NCBI RefSeq assembly: GCF_017255415.1
Contig: NZ_JAFJZZ010000001.1
Location: 620,001 to 684,000, forward strand
Reading direction: 5' to 3'
DNA: 64,000 nt
DNA from: Clostridium aminobutyricum
GTDB taxonomy: Bacteria; Bacillota; Clostridia; Peptostreptococcales; Anaerovoracaceae
The notes beneath the pieces are model-generated. The model did not search any database and was not told where the DNA came from. It saw only the letters and a list, made by a program, of their open reading frames with translations. The position numbers and the translations under genes are program-made. Positions 51,811 to 60,692 of the stretch are shown here, one piece after another. Each line of letters begins with the position of its first letter. Position 1 is the stretch's first letter.

Positions 51811-53238
51811 TTATGTTGTTATTCGTACAGCTCCGCAGTAGCGTAAATTGCTTGTAGAGAAACTGCTGATTTTAACCCTGTCACCAGACTGTGGAGAGTG
51901 AATAAATTTACCTCCGCCAACGTAAATTCCTACATGGCTGATCCGAGAGGAACTAGCAAAGAAAACTAAATCTCCGGGTTGAAGCTGTGATTTGTCTACG
52001 GCGCTGCCATAGTTATACTGGCTTGCCGAAGAGTGTGGAAGGTTACCGCCAAAATTGGAATATACATATTGGGTAAACCCGGAACAGTCAAATCCATTCG
52101 GGCTTGTACCGCCATTGCAATATGGCACGCCAATAAATTTCTTCGCATAGGCGACAATTTCGTTTCCTGTAGCTGCTACTGAAACCGATCTGTTTTGGCC
52201 TCTGCTTGCAACGTATAGAGTTTCTGGCTTTGTTTTCGTGCCTTTCAATGCAACTTGGTTTTGCGGCTCTGCGGTTAGTACAGAATCAATGACTTTAGAG
52301 GCAGTAATGACTCCATTTTCTTTTATAACTTCCGAGCTTATTTCTTTTGAGCCATATACACCGGGGGTTTTTACTTTGGTTTCACCTTTATAGAGTGAAT
52401 TTGTTTCTTCGAAAACGGTATTAAAATCAATTTTTTCCGTTGAAGAAATCAATTCTTTCGTTTCTACTGTCAAATATGGTTTTACTGCAAATAAGTTTAC
52501 TTGCTGGCCGATTTTTAATTGATTCGGGTCAAAACCCGGATTGGCATTTTGAAGCTCTGATACACTCATTCCGTTTTGAGCAGCAATACCCCATAAGGTA
52601 TCTCCCTCTTTTACGGTATAAACTTTAGGATCTTTTTCTCCGGTGATGATAAATGTCACCGCATCGTTCGGCTTCAGCGTGGCTGCAATATTTATTGCTG
52701 CTTGTGTAATGCGAACCTTCTCTTTAAAGGTTGCACTCATCACCGTACTGTCTTTACTCGTGTAGTAATTCTTTACATCGGTGAGTATCTGCTTTGCCTC
52801 TTCTTTTGATTGAACTGCAACTATATTCTTTCCTTCGATATTGACGGACCAGCCTTTCATGGTGCAAATTCCTGAAGCAATTAATTTGTTCTCTACTTCT
52901 TTGACCGTTAAAGCTTTTATATCCTTTTTATCCAAATTCGTTTTTTTACATACAATGGAGGTTTCATCTACATCAATAGTATCTTTGCCATCTGCATAGT
53001 CTGAAGTGATGTCTTTCATTGCATCATGAATGATTGATTTATCTGCAATGTAGCCAACATTTTCGCCTGCAATCGTTAAACTATATACGCCTGTACTTGT
53101 TGTCAGGACGAAAACCGTACCCAGAAGGATACATCCGATCGCTCCTGCGAAAATTCCGATTTTTGTATGTTTACTTAATTGCATCATTTTATTGGTTATG
53201 CGAAATTTATATTGGTTTATAAATTTATTTATATTCAT
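51811..53238 (-). CDS. Secreted LysM-G5-NlpC/P60 wall hydrolase
   Basis: A 475-aa protein. N-terminal membrane/signal helix (about 26-48), a spacer domain, LysM (about 207-252; VYTVKEGDTLWGIAAQNG), a G5 domain (about 255-335) and an NlpC/P60 peptidase at 360-475 with Cys385 (GFDCSGFTQ), His435 (RISHVGIYVG) and His447. It cleaves peptidoglycan stem peptides outside the cell. The layout is that of clostridial cell-separation or spore-cortex related hydrolases. Confidence 0.94.
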   Translation of the reverse strand: MNINKFINQYKFRITNKMMQLSKHTKIGIFAGAIGCILLGTVFVLTTSTGVYSLTIAGENVGYIADKSIIHDAMKDITSDYADGKDTIDVDETSIVCKKTNLDKKDIKALTVKEVENKLIASGICTMKGWSVNIEGKNIVAVQSKEEAKQILTDVKNYYTSKDSTVMSATFKEKVRITQAAINIAATLKPNDAVTFIITGEKDPKVYTVKEGDTLWGIAAQNGMSVSELQNANPGFDPNQLKIGQQVNLFAVKPYLTVETKELISSTEKIDFNTVFEETNSLYKGETKVKTPGVYGSKEISSEVIKENGVITASKVIDSVLTAEPQNQVALKGTKTKPETLYVASRGQNRSVSVAATGNEIVAYAKKFIGVPYCNGGTSPNGFDCSGFTQYVYSNFGGNLPHSSASQYNYGSAVDKSQLQPGDLVFFASSSRISHVGIYVGGGKFIHSPQSGDRVKISSFSTSNLRYCGAVRITT

Positions 53239-53598
53239 TGGTTACCTCGTTACCTCATTTTTTAACAACTTTGATAATGTTACTATATTGTTATGAAAAA
53301 TTCAACTTATTACACAAAGAATTTATGAAGGTTAATAATGTAATATATTTACAAACGTTGAAATAATAACGATATCCATTTAAAAATTAAATTTATTATA
53401 TAATTTATTTTTGTATAAATATAACTTATTTGCTGTTATATGTATAAAACATTAATCCAGATTGTGGATTAATGTGGTTTTATTTCATATAAATAAATTT
53501 TATAATCACAATAAAAACGTATGCTCTACATCATACAGCATAGTATCCGAGAATACCATCAAAAGATTTGGTTAGCCTAATGTCAAGGAGGTGATATC
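53239..53598. other. AT-rich intergenic region
   Basis: 360 bp, very AT-rich, no supportable gene. It must hold the minus-strand promoter of the hydrolase and a plus-strand promoter for the 60-aa protein/ligD. A hairpin CATTAATCC/GGATTAATG (53450-53458 with 53466-53474) is the only clear structure. Confidence 0.6.
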
Positions 53599-53781
53599 AT
53601 GTATGATGATATAGATTTAGGCAATTTGACCTCAAGAGAAATCGGAGAGTTAATGACAAAGCCAGAAGACGAACGAGACAAAGAACTTGTTAATATCGTG
53701 AATCTGAATCAAGAAGTACATTATGGAGGCTTACCGTTAACAGCCCTTGGAAAACAAGTTGTCATCAACGAAACAAACTAA
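53599..53781 (+). CDS. 60-aa protein upstream of ligD, unknown
   Basis: A small, acidic, soluble protein (IDLGNLTSREIGELMTKPED at residues 4-23) with a strong AAGGAGGTGAT site, so it is probably real. It ends 20 nt before ligD and would share its transcript. No family recognised; a role in the Ku/LigD repair system is only suggested by position. Confidence 0.75.
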   Translation: MYDDIDLGNLTSREIGELMTKPEDERDKELVNIVNLNQEVHYGGLPLTALGKQVVINETN

Positions 53782-53801
53782 TGTTAAAAGGTAGTATGTA
53801 A

Positions 53802-56264
53802 ATGACTATAAAATTAGAAGAATACAACCAAAAAAGGAATTTTCAAATAACGGTCGAACCTGAAGGTAAAGCGGAAAAGCCGGAAGAACATCTGAAGTTT
53901 GTCATCCAGCATCATTTAGCCCGCAGAGATCACTACGACTTGCGTCTCGAATGGGACGGAGCTCTTTTGAGTTGGGCGGTGCCCAAAGTACCTTCCTATA
54001 ATACCCGTGACAGGCGGCTTGCTGTACAGGTGGAGGATCATCCTTTGGAATACAGGAACTTTGAGGGGACGATTCCCAAGGGGGAATATGGCGGCGGAGT
54101 TGTGATGCTCTGGGACGAAGGCTATTGGGAACCCCAGATGGATGTAGAGGAAGGTCTCATCAGCGGTTCGCTGAAGTTTGTTCTGAAGGGAAGAAGATTG
54201 AGGGGAAAATGGGCGTTGGTCCGAATGAAACCGAAAGCGGGTGAGGGGAAGAATAACTGGCTTTTGCTCAAAGAAAAAGATGAATATGCCAACACTACCG
54301 ATACACTTGCTGCGTGTACCACCAGCATCCGAACCGGACGCACCATGACGGAAATAGAACAAGGGGAGAATGAAAAAATCATCCGAAATCCTTTTGATCA
54401 TGCCGATGTACAGCTGGCCAAACTGGTCAATCGGATTCCGGAGGAGGAGGACTGGCTGTATGAGATGAAATACGACGGATATCGAATTATTGCCTATGTG
54501 GAAGGAAGCAACGTTCGACTCATGACCAGAAATGGCAAGGACTATACAAATCGATTTATGGATATCGCCTATTCACTTGCCGATTGGGCAGCCGGAAGGC
54601 CGATGATTTTGGACGGGGAAATGGCTGTCACTGATGAGAACGGTAAAACCGATTTTCAGGCGCTTCAGGACTATACGAAAAATCCGAGGGGTAAGAAGCT
54701 TACCTATATCCTCTTTGACCTTCTGGCACTGGATGGTGTGGATTTAAGGGAACAAGCTTTGATTAACAGAAAAGAAACCTTGAAAGCATTGATGCAGGAT
54801 GCGCCAAAAAACCTCTACTACAGTCAGCATGTCACAGGAAATGGAAAGCAATGTTTCCTTGTATCCTGCCAATCTAATATGGAAGGAATCGTAGGGAAAA
54901 AAGCCGATTCCGTCTACAGTGGAACAAGAAACGGCGATTGGATTAAGCTGAAATGCGATAAACGACAGGAATTCGTCATCGGAGGCTATACTCTTACGGA
55001 TAAAAAAGCCAGCGGAGTCAGTTCACTTCTCCTTGGCGTTTATGAAGGAGAAGAATTGGTCTATGCCGGACGTGCCGGAACAGGTCTGACCGCACGAAGC
55101 ATGAAGGAACTCGAAGAAAAATTTGAACGTATAAAGAAAAAAACGCCCTCTTTCAGGCAGTTTCCTGAAACAAGAAAGAATGAAAAAATGACCTGGCTTG
55201 AACCTGTACTGGTTGCAGAAATCAAGTTTGCGGGATGGACCGAGGATAATCTGTTAAGACAAGCGAGTTTTAAAGGCCTTCGGGCGGATAAGGACCCAAG
55301 AGATATAAAGAGGGAAAAGGCAGATAATGAAACACCATCCGATGAAATAATGAGTAGGGAGGAATTGTCAGACAATAATATGGAGGAATTCACGACGACA
55401 GCCGGCAATGGCATGATCATCGACGGCATAAAGATTACCAACCCGGATAAAGTAATATTTGAAAATCCGGTCATCACAAAATTGGATGTGGTGCGGTATT
55501 ACGAAACGATTGCAGAACGTATGCTGCCCTATGTAAGCAACAGAATTCTCAGCATTGTACGTTGTCCTAAAGGAATGTCTCAGTCTTGTTTTTTTAAGAA
55601 GCACCCGGCCGCAAAGAATAAAGCCATCGTTACAATTCCGGTTACCAACAGTAACGGAGAGACGGAGGACTATTTCTACATTGAAAATACTTCCGGGCTC
55701 GTCTATGAAGCACAGATGGGCACACTGGAATTTCATACATGGGGCAGCCGTGCCGACAATCTGGAAAAACCGGACAGGATGGTATTTGATCTGGACCCGG
55801 ATGAAGGAATGAACCTAGAAACGGTGCGTCAGGGGGTAAAAGACGTAAAAAGCATTCTCCAAGAACTTTCCTTGATCTCATTTCTGAAGACAAGCGGAGG
55901 CAAAGGATATCATGTGGTTGTACCTTTTGAGCCTTCGGTAGATTGGGAAACATTTTATGATTTCGCTAAACGGATTGCTGTAGTAATGGAACAAAAGTGG
56001 CCTGACCGCTACACCAGCAATGTCAGAAAGGCGAACCGGAAAAACAAGATCTTCATTGATTGGATTCGAAACGGCAGAGGAGCCACCAGTATTGCGCCCT
56101 ATTCTATAAGAGCAAGAGAAGGGGCTCGGGTATCCATGCCTATCACATGGGAAGAGCTGGATACGGTAGCTCCCGATGGTATCAATATGGCAGAGGCATT
56201 ATCGAGGATGAACGGCATGGATCCTTGGAAAGATTTTTTCCAAATCGATCAACGGCTAAAATAA
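53802..56264 (+). CDS. ligD: DNA ligase D (phosphoesterase-ligase-polymerase)
   Basis: An 820-aa fusion for non-homologous end joining. Order: 3'-phosphoesterase (25-155; HHLARRDHYDLRLEWDGALL), ATP-dependent ligase (200-500; adenylated Lys223 in EMKYDGYR, then GEMAVTDENG and DWIKLK), and primase/polymerase (545-815; FDLDPDEG metal Asp pair, TSGGKGYHVVVP). It repairs double-strand breaks with Ku, which converges on it. The stop codon lies inside the stem of structured repeat copy B. Confidence 0.96.
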   Translation: MTIKLEEYNQKRNFQITVEPEGKAEKPEEHLKFVIQHHLARRDHYDLRLEWDGALLSWAVPKVPSYNTRDRRLAVQVEDHPLEYRNFEGTIPKGEYGGGVVMLWDEGYWEPQMDVEEGLISGSLKFVLKGRRLRGKWALVRMKPKAGEGKNNWLLLKEKDEYANTTDTLAACTTSIRTGRTMTEIEQGENEKIIRNPFDHADVQLAKLVNRIPEEEDWLYEMKYDGYRIIAYVEGSNVRLMTRNGKDYTNRFMDIAYSLADWAAGRPMILDGEMAVTDENGKTDFQALQDYTKNPRGKKLTYILFDLLALDGVDLREQALINRKETLKALMQDAPKNLYYSQHVTGNGKQCFLVSCQSNMEGIVGKKADSVYSGTRNGDWIKLKCDKRQEFVIGGYTLTDKKASGVSSLLLGVYEGEELVYAGRAGTGLTARSMKELEEKFERIKKKTPSFRQFPETRKNEKMTWLEPVLVAEIKFAGWTEDNLLRQASFKGLRADKDPRDIKREKADNETPSDEIMSREELSDNNMEEFTTTAGNGMIIDGIKITNPDKVIFENPVITKLDVVRYYETIAERMLPYVSNRILSIVRCPKGMSQSCFFKKHPAAKNKAIVTIPVTNSNGETEDYFYIENTSGLVYEAQMGTLEFHTWGSRADNLEKPDRMVFDLDPDEGMNLETVRQGVKDVKSILQELSLISFLKTSGGKGYHVVVPFEPSVDWETFYDFAKRIAVVMEQKWPDRYTSNVRKANRKNKIFIDWIRNGRGATSIAPYSIRAREGARVSMPITWEELDTVAPDGINMAEALSRMNGMDPWKDFFQIDQRLK

Positions 56265-56384
56265 TGGAGCTGTTTTAAAATAGTTTGAATCATTCTAGAT
56301 AGCCAGTAGCGACGGATCATTCTGAAAACGTATCCGTAGATGCTGGCTGTCTAGAATTCAGACTTTAAAAACAGCTCCATTATT
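56260..56384. repeat. Structured repeat element, copy B
   Basis: Outer 17-bp stem (56260-56276 with 56368-56384), a second stem ATTCTAGATAGCCAG pairing with CTGGCTGTCTAGAAT, and the hairpin with the same 20-nt core as copy A (56311-56330). The arms contain the stop codons of ligD and ku. Probably a shared terminator; the conserved core points to a mobile or RNA element. Confidence 0.78.
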
Positions 56385-57192
56385 ATGCGCCTTGTTGTTT
56401 TTTAGCAGTTGTCTTCTTTTTAGCCGGTTTTTCTTCTGATTGTTCTATACTTCTCTGTAATGCTTCCATCAGATCGATTACATTTCCACCGGACTCCTGT
56501 TTAGCTGCAATAATTTCTTTTCCATTTATTTTATCTTCAATTAATACCCTAAGCCGTTCCTGATATTCGTCTTTATACAGACTAGGTTCAAATGGCTTGG
56601 CCATAGATTCAATCAGCGTTTTGGCCATGGTGAGTTCGCCTTCATTCAATTCTGGTCTTGCATAAGATTTAGGGATTTCCTTAATTTCATCTTGATAAAA
56701 CATCTTTTCAATTAAGATTCCATTTTCGGTTGGTATGATGCAAAGAAGTGTTTCACTATTGCCCATAACGGTTTTTGCAATGGCTACTTTATTTTCTTGC
56801 AGCATAGCTGTTCTTAGCAGTTCAAAGGCCTTTTCACCGCCTGTTTCAGGAACTGCATGGTAGGTTTTATCGTAATATACAGGTTGTATTGTTTTCAAAT
56901 CTGCAAAGTGCAGGATTTGCAGGGAACGGTCTTTTTCTGTTTTTATCTTTTCAAAATCCTCATCCGTAACAATGACATATTTGTCTTTATCGTATTCAAA
57001 TCCTTTAATAATATCTCCGGATGAGACTTCCTTTCCACATCCGGCACATACTTTTTTATACCGGACTCGGCTATTATCTTGTTTGCACAATTGGTTAAAA
57101 TGTATATCATTATCCTGCGTCGCTGTATACAGGGCAACAGGAATGTGTACTAACCCAAATGAAATGGCTCCTTTATGTGAAGAAACTGCCAT
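56383..57192 (-). CDS. ku: Ku DNA end-binding protein
   Basis: A 269-aa bacterial Ku: SSHKGAISFGLVHIPVALYT at the start, ring domain with YYLxP-type VYYDKTYHAVPETGGEKAFE, and a Lys-rich tail (KPAKKKTTAKKQQGA). A CxxC pair (VCAGCGKEV) is also present. It binds DNA ends and recruits LigD. ATG 57192 has GAGGTG. The rubredoxin gene lies 42 bp upstream on the same strand. Confidence 0.95.
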   Translation of the reverse strand: MAVSSHKGAISFGLVHIPVALYTATQDNDIHFNQLCKQDNSRVRYKKVCAGCGKEVSSGDIIKGFEYDKDKYVIVTDEDFEKIKTEKDRSLQILHFADLKTIQPVYYDKTYHAVPETGGEKAFELLRTAMLQENKVAIAKTVMGNSETLLCIIPTENGILIEKMFYQDEIKEIPKSYARPELNEGELTMAKTLIESMAKPFEPSLYKDEYQERLRVLIEDKINGKEIIAAKQESGGNVIDLMEALQRSIEQSEEKPAKKKTTAKKQQGA

Positions 57193-57234
57193 ATTTAACA
57201 CCTCTTTTATTTTTCTTTCGTATCACTTGACCCA

Positions 57235-57399
57235 TTATTCTTCGACTTCTTCGAAATCCTCTTTCCCTACAAAACATATCGGGCATTCCCAATCATCCGG
57301 AAGATCTTCAAAAGTAGTACCAGGTTCAATTCCATTATCAGGGTCACCTTGTTCCGGATCATAAACATATCCACATGGTATACAAATGTACTTTAACAT
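57235..57399 (-). CDS. Rubredoxin
   Basis: Read directly, 54 aa: starts [20 protein letters not shown], then [20 protein letters not shown]. Fe ligands Cys6, Cys9, Cys39 and Cys42. Normal length for the family, unlike the 41-aa copy at 22927. It carries electrons to oxygen- or peroxide-reducing enzymes. It is upstream of ku on the same strand and may share its promoter. Confidence 0.95.
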   Translation of the reverse strand: MLKYICIPCGYVYDPEQGDPDNGIEPGTTFEDLPDDWECPICFVGKEDFEEVEE

Positions 57400-57487
57400 G
57401 TACTATTCCTCCTCTATGAATTTTTAATAGTATTGGAAAATAAGTAAAACATTATACAACATTTAAAAAGATCACGTTTGAGGGCAT

Positions 57488-57522
57488 ACTAAAAAGCCCT
57501 TCCAATCGGGAAGGGCTTTTAG
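57488..57522. terminator. Rho-independent terminator (repeat family 1)
   Basis: AAAAGCCCTTCC / GGAAGGGCTTTT stem, nearly the same sequence as 43241-43273. It ends the Cys-rich coat-like gene on the minus strand. Confidence 0.85.
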
Positions 57523-57533
57523 AATGTATTTGT

Positions 57534-58562
57534 TTATCTTCTATTTCTAGAATTTCTTCTGCAAGATTCTTCAGCTTCTTCTTCGCAGGAGACAGGACAA
57601 CAAGGTACGCAACAAGGTACGCATTCAACTTCGTCTTCCTCTGGACTCACTTCTCCGCAGTTTTCAAGGGTATCACTTTCCTTGATTTGCTGTGGGAACA
57701 GAGTAGGGAAGGTCGTGCAAATCGCATTGACCTGAGGACTGATTTGTGCAAATCCAGTTGACAATACGCAAAGCTGGACTGGAACTACAATCTTCTTCTC
57801 GCAAGTAATGCAAATTGCGATAATTAAATTAGCAGAGACCTCTCCATTCTGACTGATTGATAAGTCTCTTCCCATATTATTGGTTGCAAGCCTTGTTTCA
57901 CAGGCTGTATTGCAAAACTCAGTAAATCTTGGCAAAAAGGCTGTGTCAATAGTAGACGGCATGCAGATTTCAAAGAAATTAGTAAGTACTAAAGGTTGTG
58001 TGGCGGTTGCAACATTTACATCTGTGCATACTGTAAATACAACTTCATTGTTATTTCTGTCACATAGCAGCAAATCAACAAATACTTGTACATTACCTGT
58101 TACAGAGATGTTTTGAGTGCCGAAAATCGGTGTGCCCATGCATTGATCATCGCAGTCCGTTGTATCTGCGAATAATATTTTTTCAGAGAAAGTACCGTCA
58201 GGTCCTACTACTTGAATTGGTTGACCCTGCGCATTCTGCAGGAATGTTGCTCCCGAAATACTAGTATTGAGTTCTAGCTTTAAATTCCTTGGATCGTCTA
58301 TGTTTGCCGGGTTAAAGAACCTCTTACAGCGTATGTCTATAACTCTTTTTACTCTGTGATTTCTTGGAATATTTGGAGTAAAACGCTGGTTCTGAACAGT
58401 CTTCATTCCCTGAAGATTAAATAACACAGCATCGTATACTTTTTGAACATACAGCGGCTCTGTAACCAAATCATTAATATTCCCGCTAAACTCGCAGAGA
58501 GTATTTGCGTTGCAGCAATTCTGATAGAGGTCCGGTGATACTCGGTTGCCGAAACAACTCAT
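57534..58562 (-). CDS. Cysteine-rich coat- or exosporium-like protein
   Basis: A 342-aa protein with 24 Cys, concentrated at both ends: SCFGNRVSPDLYQNCCNANT and CVPCCVPCCPVSCEEEAEES. The middle is beta-rich with no signal peptide. High Cys content, no export signal and a polar repeat tail recall spore coat/exosporium proteins that cross-link. I do not recognise the exact family. Alternative: an intracellular metal-binding protein. Confidence 0.75.
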   Translation of the reverse strand: MSCFGNRVSPDLYQNCCNANTLCEFSGNINDLVTEPLYVQKVYDAVLFNLQGMKTVQNQRFTPNIPRNHRVKRVIDIRCKRFFNPANIDDPRNLKLELNTSISGATFLQNAQGQPIQVVGPDGTFSEKILFADTTDCDDQCMGTPIFGTQNISVTGNVQVFVDLLLCDRNNNEVVFTVCTDVNVATATQPLVLTNFFEICMPSTIDTAFLPRFTEFCNTACETRLATNNMGRDLSISQNGEVSANLIIAICITCEKKIVVPVQLCVLSTGFAQISPQVNAICTTFPTLFPQQIKESDTLENCGEVSPEEDEVECVPCCVPCCPVSCEEEAEESCRRNSRNRR

Positions 58563-58698
58563 ATATTTCCCTCCTTCATGTGGTGAATAGTCTTTATGGG
58601 TTAGTATATGAAGGTTTGAAATAGTTGGTTACTGTAATTTGCATTTTAAGTAAGAATAGTATATAATAATGTGTCTAGTATGCATTTAGGAGAAAAAA

Positions 58699-59250
58699 AT
58701 GGCAGTCCAAATAAGAAAAACAACTTTTGATGAGTTTTTTGATAATAGAGATGCGTTAATATATAAATACCAAAAGGGAGATATTAGTAAAAAAGAGTTT
58801 ATAGAAGAGCATTATTACTTTATAACTAGATTAAACCTGAAACCTTTTCAGAAAATTGATTCCTTTGAAAAGGGTATTTATAATTATCAGTATTATAATG
58901 CTGTTGCAAAATATAACACGCTCAGAATAAGAGATAAAAAATTAATTGAAAAACATCCGGACATTGTGCGGGAGATCGAAAATAAAATAAAGGTTAACTA
59001 TAGCAAAAAGGACGAATCGGTGATACGATTGTTGCGCTTTCTGGATTATGAAAACATAGAAGCGTATTATGTTAAGTCAAAATCGGACTATTTGGATAAT
59101 AAGCTGATCGAAATTGTTCTGTTGGATTATGACAATGTCATCCTCCATACGATTAACCGCGGTATTGTGGAAGAATTGAAGCGTGAAGGAGTATTTGACG
59201 ATGTCCGAAAACGCTCGAAAATAGATAATTACGTAAATAAGAAATATTAA
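58699..59250 (+). CDS. Conserved clostridial protein of unknown function (perhaps DUF6648)
   Basis: A 183-aa soluble, basic, helical protein (FDNRDALIYKYQKGDISKKE; PFQKIDSFEKGIYNYQYYNA). I have seen such proteins next to MBOAT genes and think it may be DUF6648, but I am not sure. It is 17 nt before the MBOAT gene and so in its operon. GGAG site. Confidence 0.75.
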   Translation: MAVQIRKTTFDEFFDNRDALIYKYQKGDISKKEFIEEHYYFITRLNLKPFQKIDSFEKGIYNYQYYNAVAKYNTLRIRDKKLIEKHPDIVREIENKIKVNYSKKDESVIRLLRFLDYENIEAYYVKSKSDYLDNKLIEIVLLDYDNVILHTINRGIVEELKREGVFDDVRKRSKIDNYVNKKY

Positions 59251-59267
59251 ATATAGTAGGTAATGTT

Positions 59268-60680
59268 ATGCTTTTTTCATCACTTGTTTTTATGACTTGT
59301 TTTTTGCCGGCAGTACTTTTTTTGTATTATACGGTTTTTCGATTTAACAGAATTGTGCAGAACGTGTTTTTACTGATCGTTAGTTTAGGGTTTTATGCAT
59401 GGGGCGAACCTAAATTTGTGTTTGTGCTGATCGGTTCATTCCTCATGAATTGGGGTTTTGGACTATTAGTTGCAAAATATAAAACAGAGCCTTTACGGGC
59501 CAAAATAACCATTGCAATAATGCTTATATTTAATATAAGCATTATTTTCGTGTTTAAATACCTGATGTTTACGATGAAAAATATTAAACAGCTCTTTGAC
59601 GTGAATTTGGACATTCCTACGATCCTATTGCCGATCGGTATTTCCTTTTTTACCTTTCAGGCCATTTCTTATGTCATAGACATCTATCGAGGACATGGAG
59701 AGGTACAAAGAAATCCGTTAAATGTAGGTCTTTATATTGCTTTTTTCCCTCAGCTGGTTGCCGGTCCTATCGTACGATATGAAACGATTGCGGATCAAAT
59801 CATGGATCGAAAAGAAAGCTTTGAAGACGTTTCCCAAGGGGTATGCCGCTTTTTAGTAGGACTGGCTAAAAAAGTGCTGCTGGCCAATAATTTTGCGCTG
59901 GTCGCGGACAAGGCTTTCAATATGGGCTCCGATGAGTTGTCCATGGGCATGGCATGGCTGGGCGCAATCTGTTATACCTTGCAGATCTACTACGATTTTT
60001 CGGGTTATTCGGATATGGCCATCGGCCTTGGCCGCATGTTTGGCTTTAAGTTTCCGGAAAACTTTAATTATCCGTATATCTCTAAATCCACGACGGAGTT
60101 TTGGAGAAGATGGCATATCTCATTGGGGTCATGGTTCCGGGATTACGTTTATATTCCAATGGGCGGAAGCCGTGTAAAATCGACGGGCCGCATTTATTTC
60201 AACCTTTTTGTTGTTTGGTCTTTAACCGGCCTTTGGCATGGAGCAAATTGGACCTTTATCTGCTGGGGATTGCTGTACTTTGTTTCCTTATCCATAGAAA
60301 AAACATTTGGGATTGATAAAATCCAGCATCATAGGGTATTCCTGCACCTCTATACTATGCTTTTGGTGATACTGGGATGGGTGCTTTTCAGATCAGAGAA
60401 TATTACCGATGCCTTTATTTATATGAAAACAATGTTTATACCTGGCACCGGCGGAATAATAGACCCTAACGCTATCGTTTGTACATCTGAGTATCTTGTT
60501 TTTCTTATTTTCGGAATTATTTTTTCAACACCGATTGCAAAAGAGATTAAACGAAGAAGAATAGCCAAAACGAAACTGTCAAAGGCATTATACGTTATCG
60601 TCATGATCGGATTATTTTTAGCATGCATTTCTTACTTGGTAAAGGGTGCGTATAATCCATTTATCTATTTCAATTTCTAG
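59268..60680 (+). CDS. MBOAT family O-acyltransferase (AlgI/DltB-like)
   Basis: A 470-aa integral membrane enzyme. Landmark stretches are YYDFSGYSDMAIGLGRMFGF, FWRRWHISLGSWFRDYVYIP, and the catalytic His in GLWHGANWTFICWG (about 325). It passes an acyl group, usually acetate, across the membrane onto a surface polymer. Its partner at 60693 is a DHHW-type transferase, forming an AlgI/AlgJ-like pair. Confidence 0.94.
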   Translation: MLFSSLVFMTCFLPAVLFLYYTVFRFNRIVQNVFLLIVSLGFYAWGEPKFVFVLIGSFLMNWGFGLLVAKYKTEPLRAKITIAIMLIFNISIIFVFKYLMFTMKNIKQLFDVNLDIPTILLPIGISFFTFQAISYVIDIYRGHGEVQRNPLNVGLYIAFFPQLVAGPIVRYETIADQIMDRKESFEDVSQGVCRFLVGLAKKVLLANNFALVADKAFNMGSDELSMGMAWLGAICYTLQIYYDFSGYSDMAIGLGRMFGFKFPENFNYPYISKSTTEFWRRWHISLGSWFRDYVYIPMGGSRVKSTGRIYFNLFVVWSLTGLWHGANWTFICWGLLYFVSLSIEKTFGIDKIQHHRVFLHLYTMLLVILGWVLFRSENITDAFIYMKTMFIPGTGGIIDPNAIVCTSEYLVFLIFGIIFSTPIAKEIKRRRIAKTKLSKALYVIVMIGLFLACISYLVKGAYNPFIYFNF

Positions 60681-60692
60681 TGGAGGTGTGCC

